A stretch of DNA of 64,000 nucleotides from Parasulfuritortus sp036391875 (GCA_036391875.1 DASVZA010000016.1:186001-250000); one strand, 5' to 3'; numbered from the stretch's first letter, positions 1 to 9,303 are shown. The notes: a model not told the origin generated them from the letters alone. Translations and numbers: made by a program.

Positions 1-111
1 ATCCATCCGGACCTGCCCGGATGGTTTGCCGCGCCGTCGGCGCACGCGTCGAGCAGGCCCGCCGCGGTTTCCGTACAATATCGGCTCTTTACCCAATTGT
101 TCGCCCCGCAC

Positions 112-2172
112 ATGAGCCGCAAAATCCTGGTCACCTCCGCCCTGCCCTACGCCAACGGCAGCATCCACCTGGGCCACCTGGTCGAATACGTCCAGACCGA
201 CATCTGGGTCCGCTTCCAGAAGATGAGGGGCAACGAGTGCCATTACTGCTGCGCCGACGACACCCACGGCACGCCGATCATGCTGCGCGCCGAGAAGGAA
301 GGCATCACCCCGGAACAACTGATCGAACGCGTCAAGCAAGAGCATGAGCGCGACTTCGACGGCTTCCACATCGGCTTCGACAACTACTACAGCACCAACT
401 CGCCCGAGAACAGGGAGTTCTCCGCCCTGATCTACGGCCGTCTGAAGGAACGCGGCCTGATCGAGAAGCGCACCATCGAGCAGTTCTACGACCCCGAAAA
501 GGCGATGTTCCTGCCCGACCGCTTCATCAAGGGCGAGTGTCCGAAGTGCCACGCCAAGGACCAGTACGGCGACTCCTGCGAGGTCTGCGGCGCGACCTAC
601 CAGCCGACCGAGCTGATCAACCCGTTCTCCGCCGTGTCCGGCGCCACGCCGGTGCGCAAGGAGTCGGACCACTACTTCTTCAAGCTGGGCGAATGCGGCG
701 AATTCCTGCAGGGCTGGACCCGCTCCGGCACGCTGCAGGCCGAGGCCGCCAACAAGATGGGCGAATGGTTCAGCGCCGGCCTGTCCGACTGGGACATCTC
801 GCGCGACGCGCCCTACTTCGGTTTCGAGATCCCCGATGCGCCGGGCAAGTACTTCTACGTCTGGCTCGACGCGCCGGTCGGCTACATGGCCAGCTTCAAG
901 AACCTGTGCGCCAGGAGCGGCCTCGACTTCGACGAATACTGGAGCAGGGATTCCAAGACCGAGCTGTACCATTTCATCGGCAAGGACATCCTCTACTTCC
1001 ACGCCCTGTTCTGGCCGGCCATGCTGGAATTCTCGAACCACCGCACCCCGAGCGGCGTGTTCGCCCACGGCTTCCTGACCGTGAACGGCGCCAAGATGTC
1101 CAAGTCGCGCGGCACCTTCATCACCGCCGAGAGCTACCTCAAGCACCTCAACCCGGAATGGCTGCGCTACTACTACGCGGCCAAGCTGAACGGCTCGATG
1201 GAGGACATCGACCTCAGCTTGGAGGACTTCGTCGCCAAGGTGAACTCGGACCTGGTCGGCAAGTACGTCAACATCGCCAGCCGCACCGCCGGCTTCATCG
1301 CCAAGAAATTCGGCGGCAAGCTGGGCGACGTGGACCCGGCGGCCATCGCCGAGTTCGAAGCGGCCTGGAAGGCCGGCGAGATCGCCAGGAGCTTCGAGAG
1401 CCGCGACTACGGCCGCGCCTTGCGCGAGATCATGCGTCTGGCCGACGTCGCCAACCTATACATCGCCGACAAGAAACCCTGGGAGATGGCCAAGCAGGAA
1501 GGCCGCGAAGCCGAACTGCACACGGTCTGCTCGACCGCGCTGACTCTGTTCCGCGACCTGACCCGGTACCTCAAGCCGGTGCTGCCCAAGCTCGCCGCCG
1601 AGGTCGAGGCCTTCCTCAACATCGCACCGCTGACCTGGGCCGGCGACTGGGCGGCATTGCCCGCCGGCCACGCCATCAACGAATACCGTCACCTGATGAC
1701 CCGCATCGACCCCAAGCACGTGGAGGCCATGGTGGAAGAGAACAAGCAGAGCCTGGAGCCGACCCCGGCGCCCGCCCCGGCCCGTCACGCCGAACACCAG
1801 CAGCACGCTGCCCAGAGCGACGAAGCCAAGGGCGCGGAAACGAACTACATCGGCATCGACGATTTCGCCAAGATCGACCTGCGCATCGCCCGCATCGTCT
1901 CGGCCAGCCACGTCGAGGGCGCCGACAAGCTGATCCGGCTGGAACTGGACATCGGCGAAGACAAGCCGCGCCAGGTGTTCGCCGGCATCAAGTCGGCCTA
2001 CGCGCCGGAAACCCTGGTCGGCCGCCTGACCGTGATGGTCGCCAACCTGGCGCCGCGCAAGATGAAGTTCGGCATGAGCGAGGGCATGGTGCTGGCCGCT
2101 TCCGGCGACGCGCCCGGCCTGTTCATCCTGTCGCCGGACAGCGGCGCCCAGCCGGGCATGCGGGTGAAGTGA
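112..2172 (+). CDS. metG: Methionyl-tRNA synthetase, with C-terminal tRNA-binding domain
   Basis: Charges tRNA-Met with methionine in the cytoplasm, for both initiation and elongation. At 686 aa it is full length for the long bacterial type. The class I signature HLGH lies at residues 19-22, a zinc knuckle uses C143/C146 and C156/C159, and KMSKS is at 328-332. After an Ala/Pro/His-rich linker (about 540-575) comes an EMAP/Trbp111-like tRNA-binding domain (about 580-686) that normally drives dimerisation. I chose ATG 112 because family members begin MSRKILVTSALPYANG; the frame is open from a TTG at 97. It converges with the TMEM175 gene, with only 9 bp between stop codons. A TACAAT-like -10 lies at 74-79 without a good -35. 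Confidence 0.97.
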   Translation: MSRKILVTSALPYANGSIHLGHLVEYVQTDIWVRFQKMRGNECHYCCADDTHGTPIMLRAEKEGITPEQLIERVKQEHERDFDGFHIGFDNYYSTNSPENREFSALIYGRLKERGLIEKRTIEQFYDPEKAMFLPDRFIKGECPKCHAKDQYGDSCEVCGATYQPTELINPFSAVSGATPVRKESDHYFFKLGECGEFLQGWTRSGTLQAEAANKMGEWFSAGLSDWDISRDAPYFGFEIPDAPGKYFYVWLDAPVGYMASFKNLCARSGLDFDEYWSRDSKTELYHFIGKDILYFHALFWPAMLEFSNHRTPSGVFAHGFLTVNGAKMSKSRGTFITAESYLKHLNPEWLRYYYAAKLNGSMEDIDLSLEDFVAKVNSDLVGKYVNIASRTAGFIAKKFGGKLGDVDPAAIAEFEAAWKAGEIARSFESRDYGRALREIMRLADVANLYIADKKPWEMAKQEGREAELHTVCSTALTLFRDLTRYLKPVLPKLAAEVEAFLNIAPLTWAGDWAALPAGHAINEYRHLMTRIDPKHVEAMVEENKQSLEPTPAPAPARHAEHQQHAAQSDEAKGAETNYIGIDDFAKIDLRIARIVSASHVEGADKLIRLELDIGEDKPRQVFAGIKSAYAPETLVGRLTVMVANLAPRKMKFGMSEGMVLAASGDAPGLFILSPDSGAQPGMRVK

Positions 2173-2181
2173 CCGCCGGGT

Positions 2182-2763
2182 TCAGGACTCCGGATCGAGC
2201 ACCCGCTCGATCCGGCGATCCGGCACCAGCCACATCAGGGCGACCCCGACAAAAATTGCCTGGGACAACCGCTCGTCGACGAAGGCGAGCGGAACCGATG
2301 CGGCATAAAGCAGCGGCGACAGTTTGCCCTTGAAATCGCGCCCCACCGCGCGGGCGAGCAGGGAACCGGCGCCCTGCTCGGCGATGATCGCCCGTTGCAG
2401 CAGCCAATAGGCGATGGCAGCCGACAGCAGCACCGCGCCGTACAGCGCGGTCGGCAGCGGCGCGAAATGGTTTTCGCCCATCCAGCCGGTGACGAAGGGA
2501 AACAGCGACAGCCAGAACAGCAGGTGCAGGTTCGCCCAAAGGATGGTGCCGCTGATCCGCCCGGCGACATGCAGCATGTGGTGATGGTTGTTCCAGTAGA
2601 TGCCGATATAGGCGAAGCTCAGGATGTAGCTCAGGAACACCGGCAACAGCGGCCGCAACGCCTCGATACCGGCGCCGTGCGGCACCTTCATCTCCAGCAC
2701 CATGATGGTGATGATGATCGCCAACACCCCGTCGCTGAACGCCTCCAAGCGGTTCTTGCCCAT
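2182..2763 (-). CDS. TMEM175/DUF1211-family membrane protein, putative potassium channel
   Basis: Small integral membrane protein of 193 aa, the usual size for prokaryotic TMEM175 proteins, which form tetrameric potassium channels in the inner membrane. The diagnostic first helix carries R-x-x-x-FSDG (RLEAFSDGVLAI, residues 5-16), the hydrophobic-gate segment of the family. About five further hydrophobic segments follow (around 45-60, 70-95, 105-125, 140-160, 165-180). It is a single gene, divergent from the methyltransferase at 2934 and convergent with metG. The C-terminal codons contain a 10-bp perfect inverted repeat (2190-2215). Channel function is inferred from the family. Confidence 0.85.
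   Translation of the reverse strand: MGKNRLEAFSDGVLAIIITIMVLEMKVPHGAGIEALRPLLPVFLSYILSFAYIGIYWNNHHHMLHVAGRISGTILWANLHLLFWLSLFPFVTGWMGENHFAPLPTALYGAVLLSAAIAYWLLQRAIIAEQGAGSLLARAVGRDFKGKLSPLLYAASVPLAFVDERLSQAIFVGVALMWLVPDRRIERVLDPES
2190..2215. repeat. Perfect 10-bp inverted repeat at the convergent metG/TMEM175 ends
   Basis: Arms CCGGATCGAG (2190-2199) and CTCGATCCGG (2206-2215) flank a 6-nt loop, 18 bp after the metG stop and inside the last codons of the convergent gene. No T-tract follows on either strand, so it is not a textbook intrinsic terminator. It could still protect or pause the metG transcript. Confidence 0.5.
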
Positions 2764-2933
2764 GTCGTATCCCTTTCCTCCACGATGCCGGAATCAGGGT
2801 ACGGGGATCGCCTGCCGCCGCGCAACCGGCCGGGGAGCGCATGGCGACCCGGCAATCCCATGCAGCCATCATGCCTTGTGAGGTGAAGGCCGGGCAGGCA
2901 GAATCGGAGACAACCCAGAAATTTCACATCGCC

Positions 2934-4214
2934 ATGAGCCTGCTCAACAACGAATTCATCTCCCTGGAAGAGGCTGCCGCCAGCGGCACCGCCGGCCGCG
3001 AGCCGCTGGACCGCACCACCGGCCGCGATTTTGCCGCCATCGAGTTCACGCTGCACTGGCAGTCCGAGCACGCCAGCCATACCGATCTGTATGTCGCCAA
3101 CCAGTTGAACCTGTGGCGGGATTGGTTCCCGCCCGAACTGGAGGCTGTGGTGGTCGACAAGCCGGTCGGCCACAGCGAGTCGGTCGCCTTCGCGCCCGGC
3201 CGGCTGGTGGCACCCTACGAGACCGTCCTGTGTCCCGTCATCGATGCCAAACGCTTCGAACGGCGGGTGGTCAACGGCCGGGCGCTGGAACCGCATGCCG
3301 GCCGCTTCTATCCCAAGGGCCTGATCGCCGGGGTGCGCGACATCACCTCCGACGACATCACCCCCTTCCGGGTCGGCATGATCGAAAACGACCGGATCAC
3401 GGCCGACCTGAACCATCCCCTGGCCGACCGGCCGTTGACCGTCACCGCCCGCATCCTCAAGGCCTGGAAGGCCGGCAGCCAGCGCGGCGGCACGGCCCAG
3501 GACGTGCAGGAACTGATCGCCGGCCGCGGACCGGGCATGCAGGCGCGCTGGCGCGACCTGGCGACCGACTTCTTCACCGCCGACGCCTTCGAGCGCAGCA
3601 GCACCGAACCGGATGGCCATTTCTACCAGGTGCCGCGCATGGTCGACCACCTCGACCGCACCGCCACCCTCCAGGTGGAAAGGCTGTATGGCCGGCTGCT
3701 GCCCGAAGGAAGCCGGATACTCGACCTGATGACCAGTTGGAAATCCCATCTGGATACGGTCCGGCCAGCTTCGGTCGCCGGCCTGGGCATGAATGCCGAC
3801 GAACTGGCCGCCAACCCGGTCCTGAGCGAACGGGTGGTGCAGGATCTCAACGAGAACCCGCGCCTGCCCTTCGCCGACGCCGAGTTCGACGCCGTGGTCT
3901 GCACCGTGTCGGTGGAATACCTGATCCGGCCGCAGGAGGTATTCGCCGAAGTGCGCCGGGTGCTCAAGCCCGGCGGCCGCTTCGTGCTCTTGTTCTCCAA
4001 CCGCTATTTCCCGCCCAAGGTGATCCGGGTCTGGGCCGACGCCCACCCTTTCGAGCGGACCGGTCTGGTGCTGGAATACTTCCTGCGCGACGGCGGTTTC
4101 GCCAAGCTGAACACCTTCTCCCTGGCCGGCCTGTTCCGGCCCGAGGACGACAAGTACGCCAGCCAGACGCCGTGGTCCGACCCAATCCACGTAGTCTGGG
4201 GTGACAAGCCGTGA
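2934..4214 (+). CDS. Class I SAM methyltransferase with SlyD/FKBP-like inserted domain
   Basis: About 426 aa. The C-terminal third is a type 11 methyltransferase fold: an atypical motif I (ILDLMTSWKSHL) replaces the usual DxGxGxG, then FDAVVCTVSVEYL and RVLKPGGRFVLLFSN. The N-terminal half holds a segment (ITADLNHPLADRPL, around residues 155-170) very like the DGNHPLAG-type strand of SlyD-like FKBP domains. This suggests a prolyl-isomerase-like or substrate-binding module fused to the methyltransferase. The substrate is unknown. ATG 2934 gives MSLLNNEFIS; an upstream ATG at 2841 has a better ribosome site (GGAG) but adds 31 unconvincing residues. The stop overlaps the acyP start in a GTGA arrangement, so the two are probably co-translated. 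Confidence 0.75.
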   Translation: MSLLNNEFISLEEAAASGTAGREPLDRTTGRDFAAIEFTLHWQSEHASHTDLYVANQLNLWRDWFPPELEAVVVDKPVGHSESVAFAPGRLVAPYETVLCPVIDAKRFERRVVNGRALEPHAGRFYPKGLIAGVRDITSDDITPFRVGMIENDRITADLNHPLADRPLTVTARILKAWKAGSQRGGTAQDVQELIAGRGPGMQARWRDLATDFFTADAFERSSTEPDGHFYQVPRMVDHLDRTATLQVERLYGRLLPEGSRILDLMTSWKSHLDTVRPASVAGLGMNADELAANPVLSERVVQDLNENPRLPFADAEFDAVVCTVSVEYLIRPQEVFAEVRRVLKPGGRFVLLFSNRYFPPKVIRVWADAHPFERTGLVLEYFLRDGGFAKLNTFSLAGLFRPEDDKYASQTPWSDPIHVVWGDKP

Positions 4215-4486
4215 AGATCGCCCGCCGTCTGGTCATCTCGGGCAGGGTGCAAGGCGTCTGGTACCGCGAATCGATGCGCATCGAAGCGGAACGGCTGGGT
4301 GTCACCGGCTGGGTACGCAACCGGACCGGCGGCAGCGTGGAAGCGGTCGTCCATGGCGACGAGGACGCCGTTTCGGCCATCATCGCCTGGGCCTGGCAAG
4401 GGCCGCCCGCCGCCGAGGTCAGCCACATCGAGATCAGTGAGGACAACGGCGAATACGGCGTATTCGAACGCCTGCCCAGCGTTTGA
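4211..4486 (+). CDS. acyP: Acylphosphatase
   Basis: Hydrolyses carboxyl-phosphate bonds of acylphosphates in the cytoplasm. At 91 aa it is standard length. The signature GRVQGVWYR holds the catalytic arginine (about residue 19), and GWVRNR holds the catalytic asparagine (about 37), both intact. The start is GTG at 4211, overlapping the TGA of the upstream methyltransferase by 4 nt, which implies translational coupling. It is followed by a roughly 100-bp gap before map. Confidence 0.93.
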   Translation: MKIARRLVISGRVQGVWYRESMRIEAERLGVTGWVRNRTGGSVEAVVHGDEDAVSAIIAWAWQGPPAAEVSHIEISEDNGEYGVFERLPSV

Positions 4487-4592
4487 TACGGCCGTCCGGC
4501 CAGCGCGCCTGGGCGGGAAAACCCGATCGATTTACTTTACAATCAGCTTACTTAGCCACTTATCCGAACGGCCTTTGATCAGGCTGGAGAAC

Positions 4593-5399
4593 ATGTCGAT
4601 CGTCATCAAAACTGCAGCGGAAATCGAAAAAATGCGGGTCGCCTGCCGGCTCGCGTCCGAAGTGCTCGATTACATCACCCCTTATGTCCAGCCCGGCGTC
4701 ACCACCGGCGAACTGGACCGGCTCTGCCACGACTACATGGTCGACGTGCAGGGCTGCATCCCGGCCCCGCTCAACTACGCCCCGCCCGGCCACAAGCCCT
4801 ATCCGAAGTCGATCTGCACCTCGGTCAACCATCAGGTCTGCCACGGCGTGCCAGGCGAGAAGGTCCTGAAATCGGGCGACATCGTCAATCTCGACATCAC
4901 CACCATCAAGGACGGCTGGCACGGCGACACCTCGCGCATGTTCGGCGTGGGCGAGATATCGATCCAGGCCAAGCGGCTCAACGAGATCACCTACGAATGC
5001 ATGTGGAAGGGCATCCAGGCCGTCAAGCCGGGCGGCCGGTTCGGCGACATCGGCGCCGTGATCCAGAAGCACGCCGAGGCCAACGGCTTTTCCGTGGTGC
5101 GCGAGTTCTGCGGCCACGGTGTCGGCGCCAAGTTCCACGAAGAGCCCCAAGTGCTGCACTACGGCAAGGCCGGCACCGGCGAGCAGCTGGTGCCGGGCAT
5201 GATCTTCACCATCGAGCCCATGATCAACGCCGGCAAGAAGGACATCCGCCAACTGGGCGACGGCTGGAGCATCGTCACCAAGGACCATTCACTTTCGGCC
5301 CAGTGGGAACACACCGTGCTGGTCACCGAAACCGGCTGGGAGGTGCTGACCGTCTCGGCCGGTTCGCCGCCGCCGCCGGCATTCGTCATCGGCGCCTGA
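4593..5399 (+). CDS. map: Methionine aminopeptidase, type I
   Basis: Removes the N-terminal methionine from nascent proteins. At 268 aa it is normal for type Ia. The five metal ligands are visible as D101, D112, H175 (GHGVGAKFHE), E208 (TIEPMIN) and E239 (WEHTV). ATG 4593 is preceded by GGAGA at 4586-4590; the frame stays open upstream but those residues are not family-like. A TACAAT at 4538-4543 could be a -10, without a recognisable -35. glnD starts 4 nt after the stop, so map and glnD are likely co-transcribed, as in many proteobacteria. Confidence 0.96.
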   Translation: MSIVIKTAAEIEKMRVACRLASEVLDYITPYVQPGVTTGELDRLCHDYMVDVQGCIPAPLNYAPPGHKPYPKSICTSVNHQVCHGVPGEKVLKSGDIVNLDITTIKDGWHGDTSRMFGVGEISIQAKRLNEITYECMWKGIQAVKPGGRFGDIGAVIQKHAEANGFSVVREFCGHGVGAKFHEEPQVLHYGKAGTGEQLVPGMIFTIEPMINAGKKDIRQLGDGWSIVTKDHSLSAQWEHTVLVTETGWEVLTVSAGSPPPPAFVIGA

Positions 5400-5403
5400 G
5401 CCC

Positions 5404-7968
5404 ATGGTGGAATTCGCCACGCTGACCGGCTGGCGCCAGCAGCATGTCGAAGAACGCAACCGGCAGATCCAGGTCTACCTGAACCGGCACCGCGCCGCGC
5501 CCCTGCTGCGCGGCCTGGCCCGGGCCGCCGACCGCCTGCTGCGCCAGGTCTGGGAGGCCAGCGACCTGCCCGAGAATGCCGCCCTGGTGGCGGTCGGCGG
5601 CTACGGCCGCAACGAGCTTTATCCGCATTCCGACGTCGACCTGCTGATCCTGCTCGACGACACCCTGCCCAGCCACGAGGAGGCCCGGTTCGAACCCCTG
5701 ATCGGCCTGCTCTGGGACCTCGGCCTGCACGTCGGCCACAGCGTGCGCCGCCTGTCGGAATGCCTGAGCGAGGCGGATGGCGACATCACCATCCAGACCA
5801 ACCTGCTCGAATCGCGCTTCCTGGGCGGCGACCTGCTGCTCTATATCCGCTATCGCGAGCGCTACGCCGCCCACCTCGATCCGCTCAAGTTCTTCGAGGC
5901 CAAGTCGCTCGAGCAGAGCAACCGGCACGGCCGTTTCGCCGACCGGGCCCTGCTGCTGGAACCCAACCTGAAGGAGAGTCCGGGCGGCTTGCGCGATGTC
6001 CAGACCGCGGGCTGGGTCTGCCGCGCCGCCGACCTGCCGACCGACTTTGCCGAACTAGCCGACGCCGGCCTGTTGACCCGCGAGGAAGCCAGACAGATCA
6101 ACGCCCGGCTCAGCTTTCTCCAGCATCTGCGCATCCGCCTGCATCTGACCTCGAAGCGGCGCGAAGACCGCCTGCTGTTCGAGTTCCAGGAGCAACTGGC
6201 GGCCGACATGGGCTACCGGGCCCGCGCCCGCCAGCGCGCCTCCGAGCAGCTGATGCAGCGCTACTTTCAGGTGGCGCGGGAACTGAGCCTGATCAACGAA
6301 TTCATCCTGGGCTGCGTGCACGAACGGCTGCAGCCGAACGAGGCGACCACCGCCATTCCCGGCAGCGGCGATTTCATCCGCAAGGGCAACCGGCTGGAAA
6401 TCGTCGACGCAACTCTGTTCGAACGACAGCCGTCCTGCATCTTCGACGCCTTTCTCACCCTGCAGCGTCAGCCCGACCTGGGCGGCTTCGGCGCCAAGAC
6501 CTTGCGTGCCATTTGGCGGGCGCGGAGCCACGTGGATGCCCGATTCCGCGGCGAACCTGCCAACCGGGCCAAGTTCCTGGCCCTGTTCCGCGAGCCGCGC
6601 GGCCATACCCTGGCCCTGCGCCTGATGCACCGGCTGGGCATCCTGGGCCGCTACCTGCCCGCCTTCGAGCGAATCACCGGCCAGATGCAGCATGATCTCT
6701 ACCACGTCCATCCGGTTGACGAACACACCCTGATGGTGCTGCGCAACCTGCGCCGGCTGGCCATGCCCGAGTTCGCCCACGAGTTGCCCTTTGCCCATCG
6801 GGTCATGCTGGACTTCAAGCGTCCCGACCTGCTCTACCTGGCCGCCCTGTTCCACGACATCGCCAAGGGCCGGGGCGGCGACCATTCCAAGCTGGGTGAA
6901 ATCGACGCCCGCCGCTTCTGCCGCAGCCACGGCCTGCCTGAAGACGAGGTGGAATTGGTGACCTGGCTGGTGCGGGAGCATCTGACCCTGTCCAGCACGG
7001 CGCAGAAACAGGACCTGGCCGACCCCGAGGTGATCGCCGCCTTCGCCAAGCATTGCGGCGACCTGACCCACCTGACCGCGCTATACCTGCTGACCGTTTC
7101 CGACATCCGCGGCACCAACCCGACCATCTGGAACTCCTGGAAGGACAAGCTGACCCGCGAACTCTACCTGGCCAGCCGCCGCCGGCTGGAGGGCGAGATC
7201 CCCCATACCGACCTGGTCGAGGCACGCAAGGAAGAGGCCCGCGCCACACTCCGGCTGTACGGCTTCGCGCCCGGCAGCGAGGCCCGCATCTGGGATCAAC
7301 TCGACGACGTCTATTTCCTCAGCCACGAGGCCCAGGAGATCGCCTGGCAAACCCGCCGCCTGCTGCCGGTGGTCGGTCGCGAGGAAGTCATCGTCAAGGC
7401 CCGCCTGGCCCCCATCGGCGAAGGCGTCGAGGTGCTGGTCCACACGCCGGACGAAAAGGCCCTGTTCGCCCGCATCTGCGGCTTCTTCGCCGCCATGCGC
7501 TATTCCGTGCTGCAGGCCCGCATCCACACCACCCAGGACGGCTACGCTCTGGACAGCTTCCTGGTCATGGACGAGAGCAGCCGCGTCCCCTACCGGGACA
7601 TCCTCAGCTACATCGAATTCGAGCTGATCGCCCACCTCAAGAAGCACGCCCCCCTGGAAGACGCCCCGCCGGGCCGCTTGTCCCGGCAACTGCGTGCCTT
7701 CCCGCTGCAGCCGGAGATCAGCCTCAGCGCCAGCCTAGGTGCAAGCACCTGGCTATTGTCGGTCACTGCCGGCGATCGACCCGGACTGCTATACGACATC
7801 GCCCGGATCTTGAGCGCGCACCAGGCCAATGTCCGCAGCGCTCGGATCAACACCCTGGGCCAGCGGGCCGAGGACGTGTTCGTAGTCGAGGGGGAAAGCC
7901 TGGGCCAGCCGGAAAACCGGCTCAGGATCGAACAGGAGTTGATGGAAAAACTGGAGGTGGCAGCCTGA
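5404..7968 (+). CDS. glnD: Bifunctional [protein-PII] uridylyltransferase/uridylyl-removing enzyme
   Basis: Nitrogen sensor that uridylylates PII when glutamine is low and removes UMP when glutamine is high. At 854 aa it has the full architecture: nucleotidyltransferase motif GGYGRNELYPHSDVDLL (about 65-80), helical GlnD linker, HD domain (LFHDIAKGRGGDHS, around 483) for UMP removal, and two ACT domains (about 677-750 and 782-854) that sense glutamine. It directly follows map. Its stop lies within an imperfect hairpin shared with the convergent TPR gene at 7988. Confidence 0.96.
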   Translation: MVEFATLTGWRQQHVEERNRQIQVYLNRHRAAPLLRGLARAADRLLRQVWEASDLPENAALVAVGGYGRNELYPHSDVDLLILLDDTLPSHEEARFEPLIGLLWDLGLHVGHSVRRLSECLSEADGDITIQTNLLESRFLGGDLLLYIRYRERYAAHLDPLKFFEAKSLEQSNRHGRFADRALLLEPNLKESPGGLRDVQTAGWVCRAADLPTDFAELADAGLLTREEARQINARLSFLQHLRIRLHLTSKRREDRLLFEFQEQLAADMGYRARARQRASEQLMQRYFQVARELSLINEFILGCVHERLQPNEATTAIPGSGDFIRKGNRLEIVDATLFERQPSCIFDAFLTLQRQPDLGGFGAKTLRAIWRARSHVDARFRGEPANRAKFLALFREPRGHTLALRLMHRLGILGRYLPAFERITGQMQHDLYHVHPVDEHTLMVLRNLRRLAMPEFAHELPFAHRVMLDFKRPDLLYLAALFHDIAKGRGGDHSKLGEIDARRFCRSHGLPEDEVELVTWLVREHLTLSSTAQKQDLADPEVIAAFAKHCGDLTHLTALYLLTVSDIRGTNPTIWNSWKDKLTRELYLASRRRLEGEIPHTDLVEARKEEARATLRLYGFAPGSEARIWDQLDDVYFLSHEAQEIAWQTRRLLPVVGREEVIVKARLAPIGEGVEVLVHTPDEKALFARICGFFAAMRYSVLQARIHTTQDGYALDSFLVMDESSRVPYRDILSYIEFELIAHLKKHAPLEDAPPGRLSRQLRAFPLQPEISLSASLGASTWLLSVTAGDRPGLLYDIARILSAHQANVRSARINTLGQRAEDVFVVEGESLGQPENRLRIEQELMEKLEVAA

Positions 7969-7987
7969 TGCACCGCCCCGGGTGGAA

Positions 7988-9208
7988 TCAGGCGAAGCCG
8001 GAGTAGCCGGTGTACTCGTTGGCCTTCGTATCCATCGCCAGTCCGGTCGCATCCTTGCCATTGAACGTGAACTGGATGTGCGACGGATCGATCGTGGCAT
8101 CCGCCGCGCTGTTCTGCGTCACAGTAAACAGCACGGTCGCCGTCAACGTATCCTTGTTGTAAACGACCGCGGTCGGCCGATAAGGCAACAGCGTCTCCGT
8201 AGAGGACAGTGGCTGGCCATAATTATAATTTTGGCTCGCGAACGTTCCGCTCGAACGCATGATCGTCCAATTCAACACATCCTGCACCGATGCAGCGTCC
8301 ATCGGCTTGCTGAACTGGAAGTCGACCGAGAAAGTCTGCGAGGCATCCGCGATCGCGAGATTGAGGTTGCCGAGCGACGACACCTGGGTGCCAGGCCCCA
8401 GCCCGGTCAGGAATGGCGTACCGATCTCGCCGTAGGAATACGACGTCATCTGCGGCTTGGTCTTGCCATAGATGTAGACGTTGAGTTGCGATGCCAGGCT
8501 GGTCGAATTGTTGTTATTGAGGGTGGTCACGACGTCCTTTGCCTTGTCCAGCTGACCGCTGTCGGCCAAGGCATAGCCCATTTCCGAATAGGCGTTCCAA
8601 TACTGCGGCGCGATCTTGATCGCCTTCTGGAACGAAGTGATCGCATCCTGATATTGACCTTGCTTGGCGTAGACCTGCCCCATGCCGAAGTCTCCGTACG
8701 GCTGGGTAGGCGCGAGACGGCGGACCTGTTCAAACGTTTTTATCGCATTGTTGTACTGGCCGTCGGCCATATAGCCTTGGCCTAGCGAATATAGGTTCGC
8801 GGACGAATCATTCAGCTTAGCGGCCTTCTCGTACTGCTTCACGGCCGAGCTGTAATCGCCCTGGGAATAATAGATATTGGCCAGCGAGCTATGGGTCGTA
8901 TCCAGGCTGGGATCGGCAACGATGGATTTCTTGTAGGTCTCGATCGCCTTGTTGGTTTCACCAAGCTGCTGGTACGACTTCGCCATGTAGTCGTAGGCGT
9001 TGATCGCGGCAGTCGAGGTCGGAGAATAGCCGATCGCCTGTTGGAACACGCTGATTGCTTTGCTGTATTTCCCATCGGAATAAAGCTGCAACGCCTTGAC
9101 CAGCGTGCTCTGCGCGTAGGAATCCATTTGCCCGCTCTGCGGCAGGGAAGCATTAAACACGCTGCTATCAAACGTAAGTGCCGACATCCGGGAAAAATAG
9201 GTACCCAT
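7988..9208 (-). CDS. TPR-repeat protein with C-terminal bacterial Ig-like (SbsA-like) domain
   Basis: 406 aa. Residues about 25-240 are consecutive tetratricopeptide repeats (AISVFQQAI, AIETYKKSI, AVKQYEKAA, AIKTFEQV, AITSFQKAI). The C-terminal part contains VDFQFSKPMDAASV followed by an alternating beta-rich Asn/Ser/Thr/Tyr-rich stretch, resembling SbsA-type Ig-like domains of surface proteins. There is no N-terminal signal peptide or membrane segment. ATG 9208 has a strong GGGAGGT ribosome site 8 nt upstream, preferred over the in-frame ATG at 9247. It lies downstream of fliK and the FlhB-like gene on the same strand, so it may be a late flagellar or surface component. An extended -10 (TGCTATATT, 9295-9303) could drive it separately. 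Function unknown. Confidence 0.75.
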   Translation of the reverse strand: MGTYFSRMSALTFDSSVFNASLPQSGQMDSYAQSTLVKALQLYSDGKYSKAISVFQQAIGYSPTSTAAINAYDYMAKSYQQLGETNKAIETYKKSIVADPSLDTTHSSLANIYYSQGDYSSAVKQYEKAAKLNDSSANLYSLGQGYMADGQYNNAIKTFEQVRRLAPTQPYGDFGMGQVYAKQGQYQDAITSFQKAIKIAPQYWNAYSEMGYALADSGQLDKAKDVVTTLNNNNSTSLASQLNVYIYGKTKPQMTSYSYGEIGTPFLTGLGPGTQVSSLGNLNLAIADASQTFSVDFQFSKPMDAASVQDVLNWTIMRSSGTFASQNYNYGQPLSSTETLLPYRPTAVVYNKDTLTATVLFTVTQNSAADATIDPSHIQFTFNGKDATGLAMDTKANEYTGYSGFA

Positions 9209-9294
9209 TCCGCTACCTCCCGGCTCTCCGACATTCGATCGTTTCAAGCACCATTGCGCACCTCATCTTACCAACCGACTCCTTCAGGTACTTA

Positions 9295-9303
9295 AATATA
9301 GCA
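9295..9303 (-). promoter_or_regulatory. Possible extended -10 promoter for the TPR gene
   Basis: On the minus strand TGCTATATT matches TGnTATAAT with one change, about 90 nt upstream of the TPR gene start. No good -35 is visible. The surrounding 160-bp gap (9209-9369) is AT-richer than its flanks and shows nothing else. Confidence 0.3.

Noticed and set aside
2841..2933. Longer start for the SlyD-like methyltransferase
   Set aside because: It has a decent ribosome site but adds residues without family character; kept as an alternative only.
7964..7992. Hairpin at the convergent glnD/TPR gene ends (6 bp + 4 bp stem)
   Set aside because: Has an internal loop and no T-tract on either strand, so it is not called as a terminator.
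8160..8183. GCCGATAA-like sigma-28 -10 on the plus strand
   Set aside because: The would-be -35 is only 8 nt away and the site lies inside the TPR gene pointing towards no gene.
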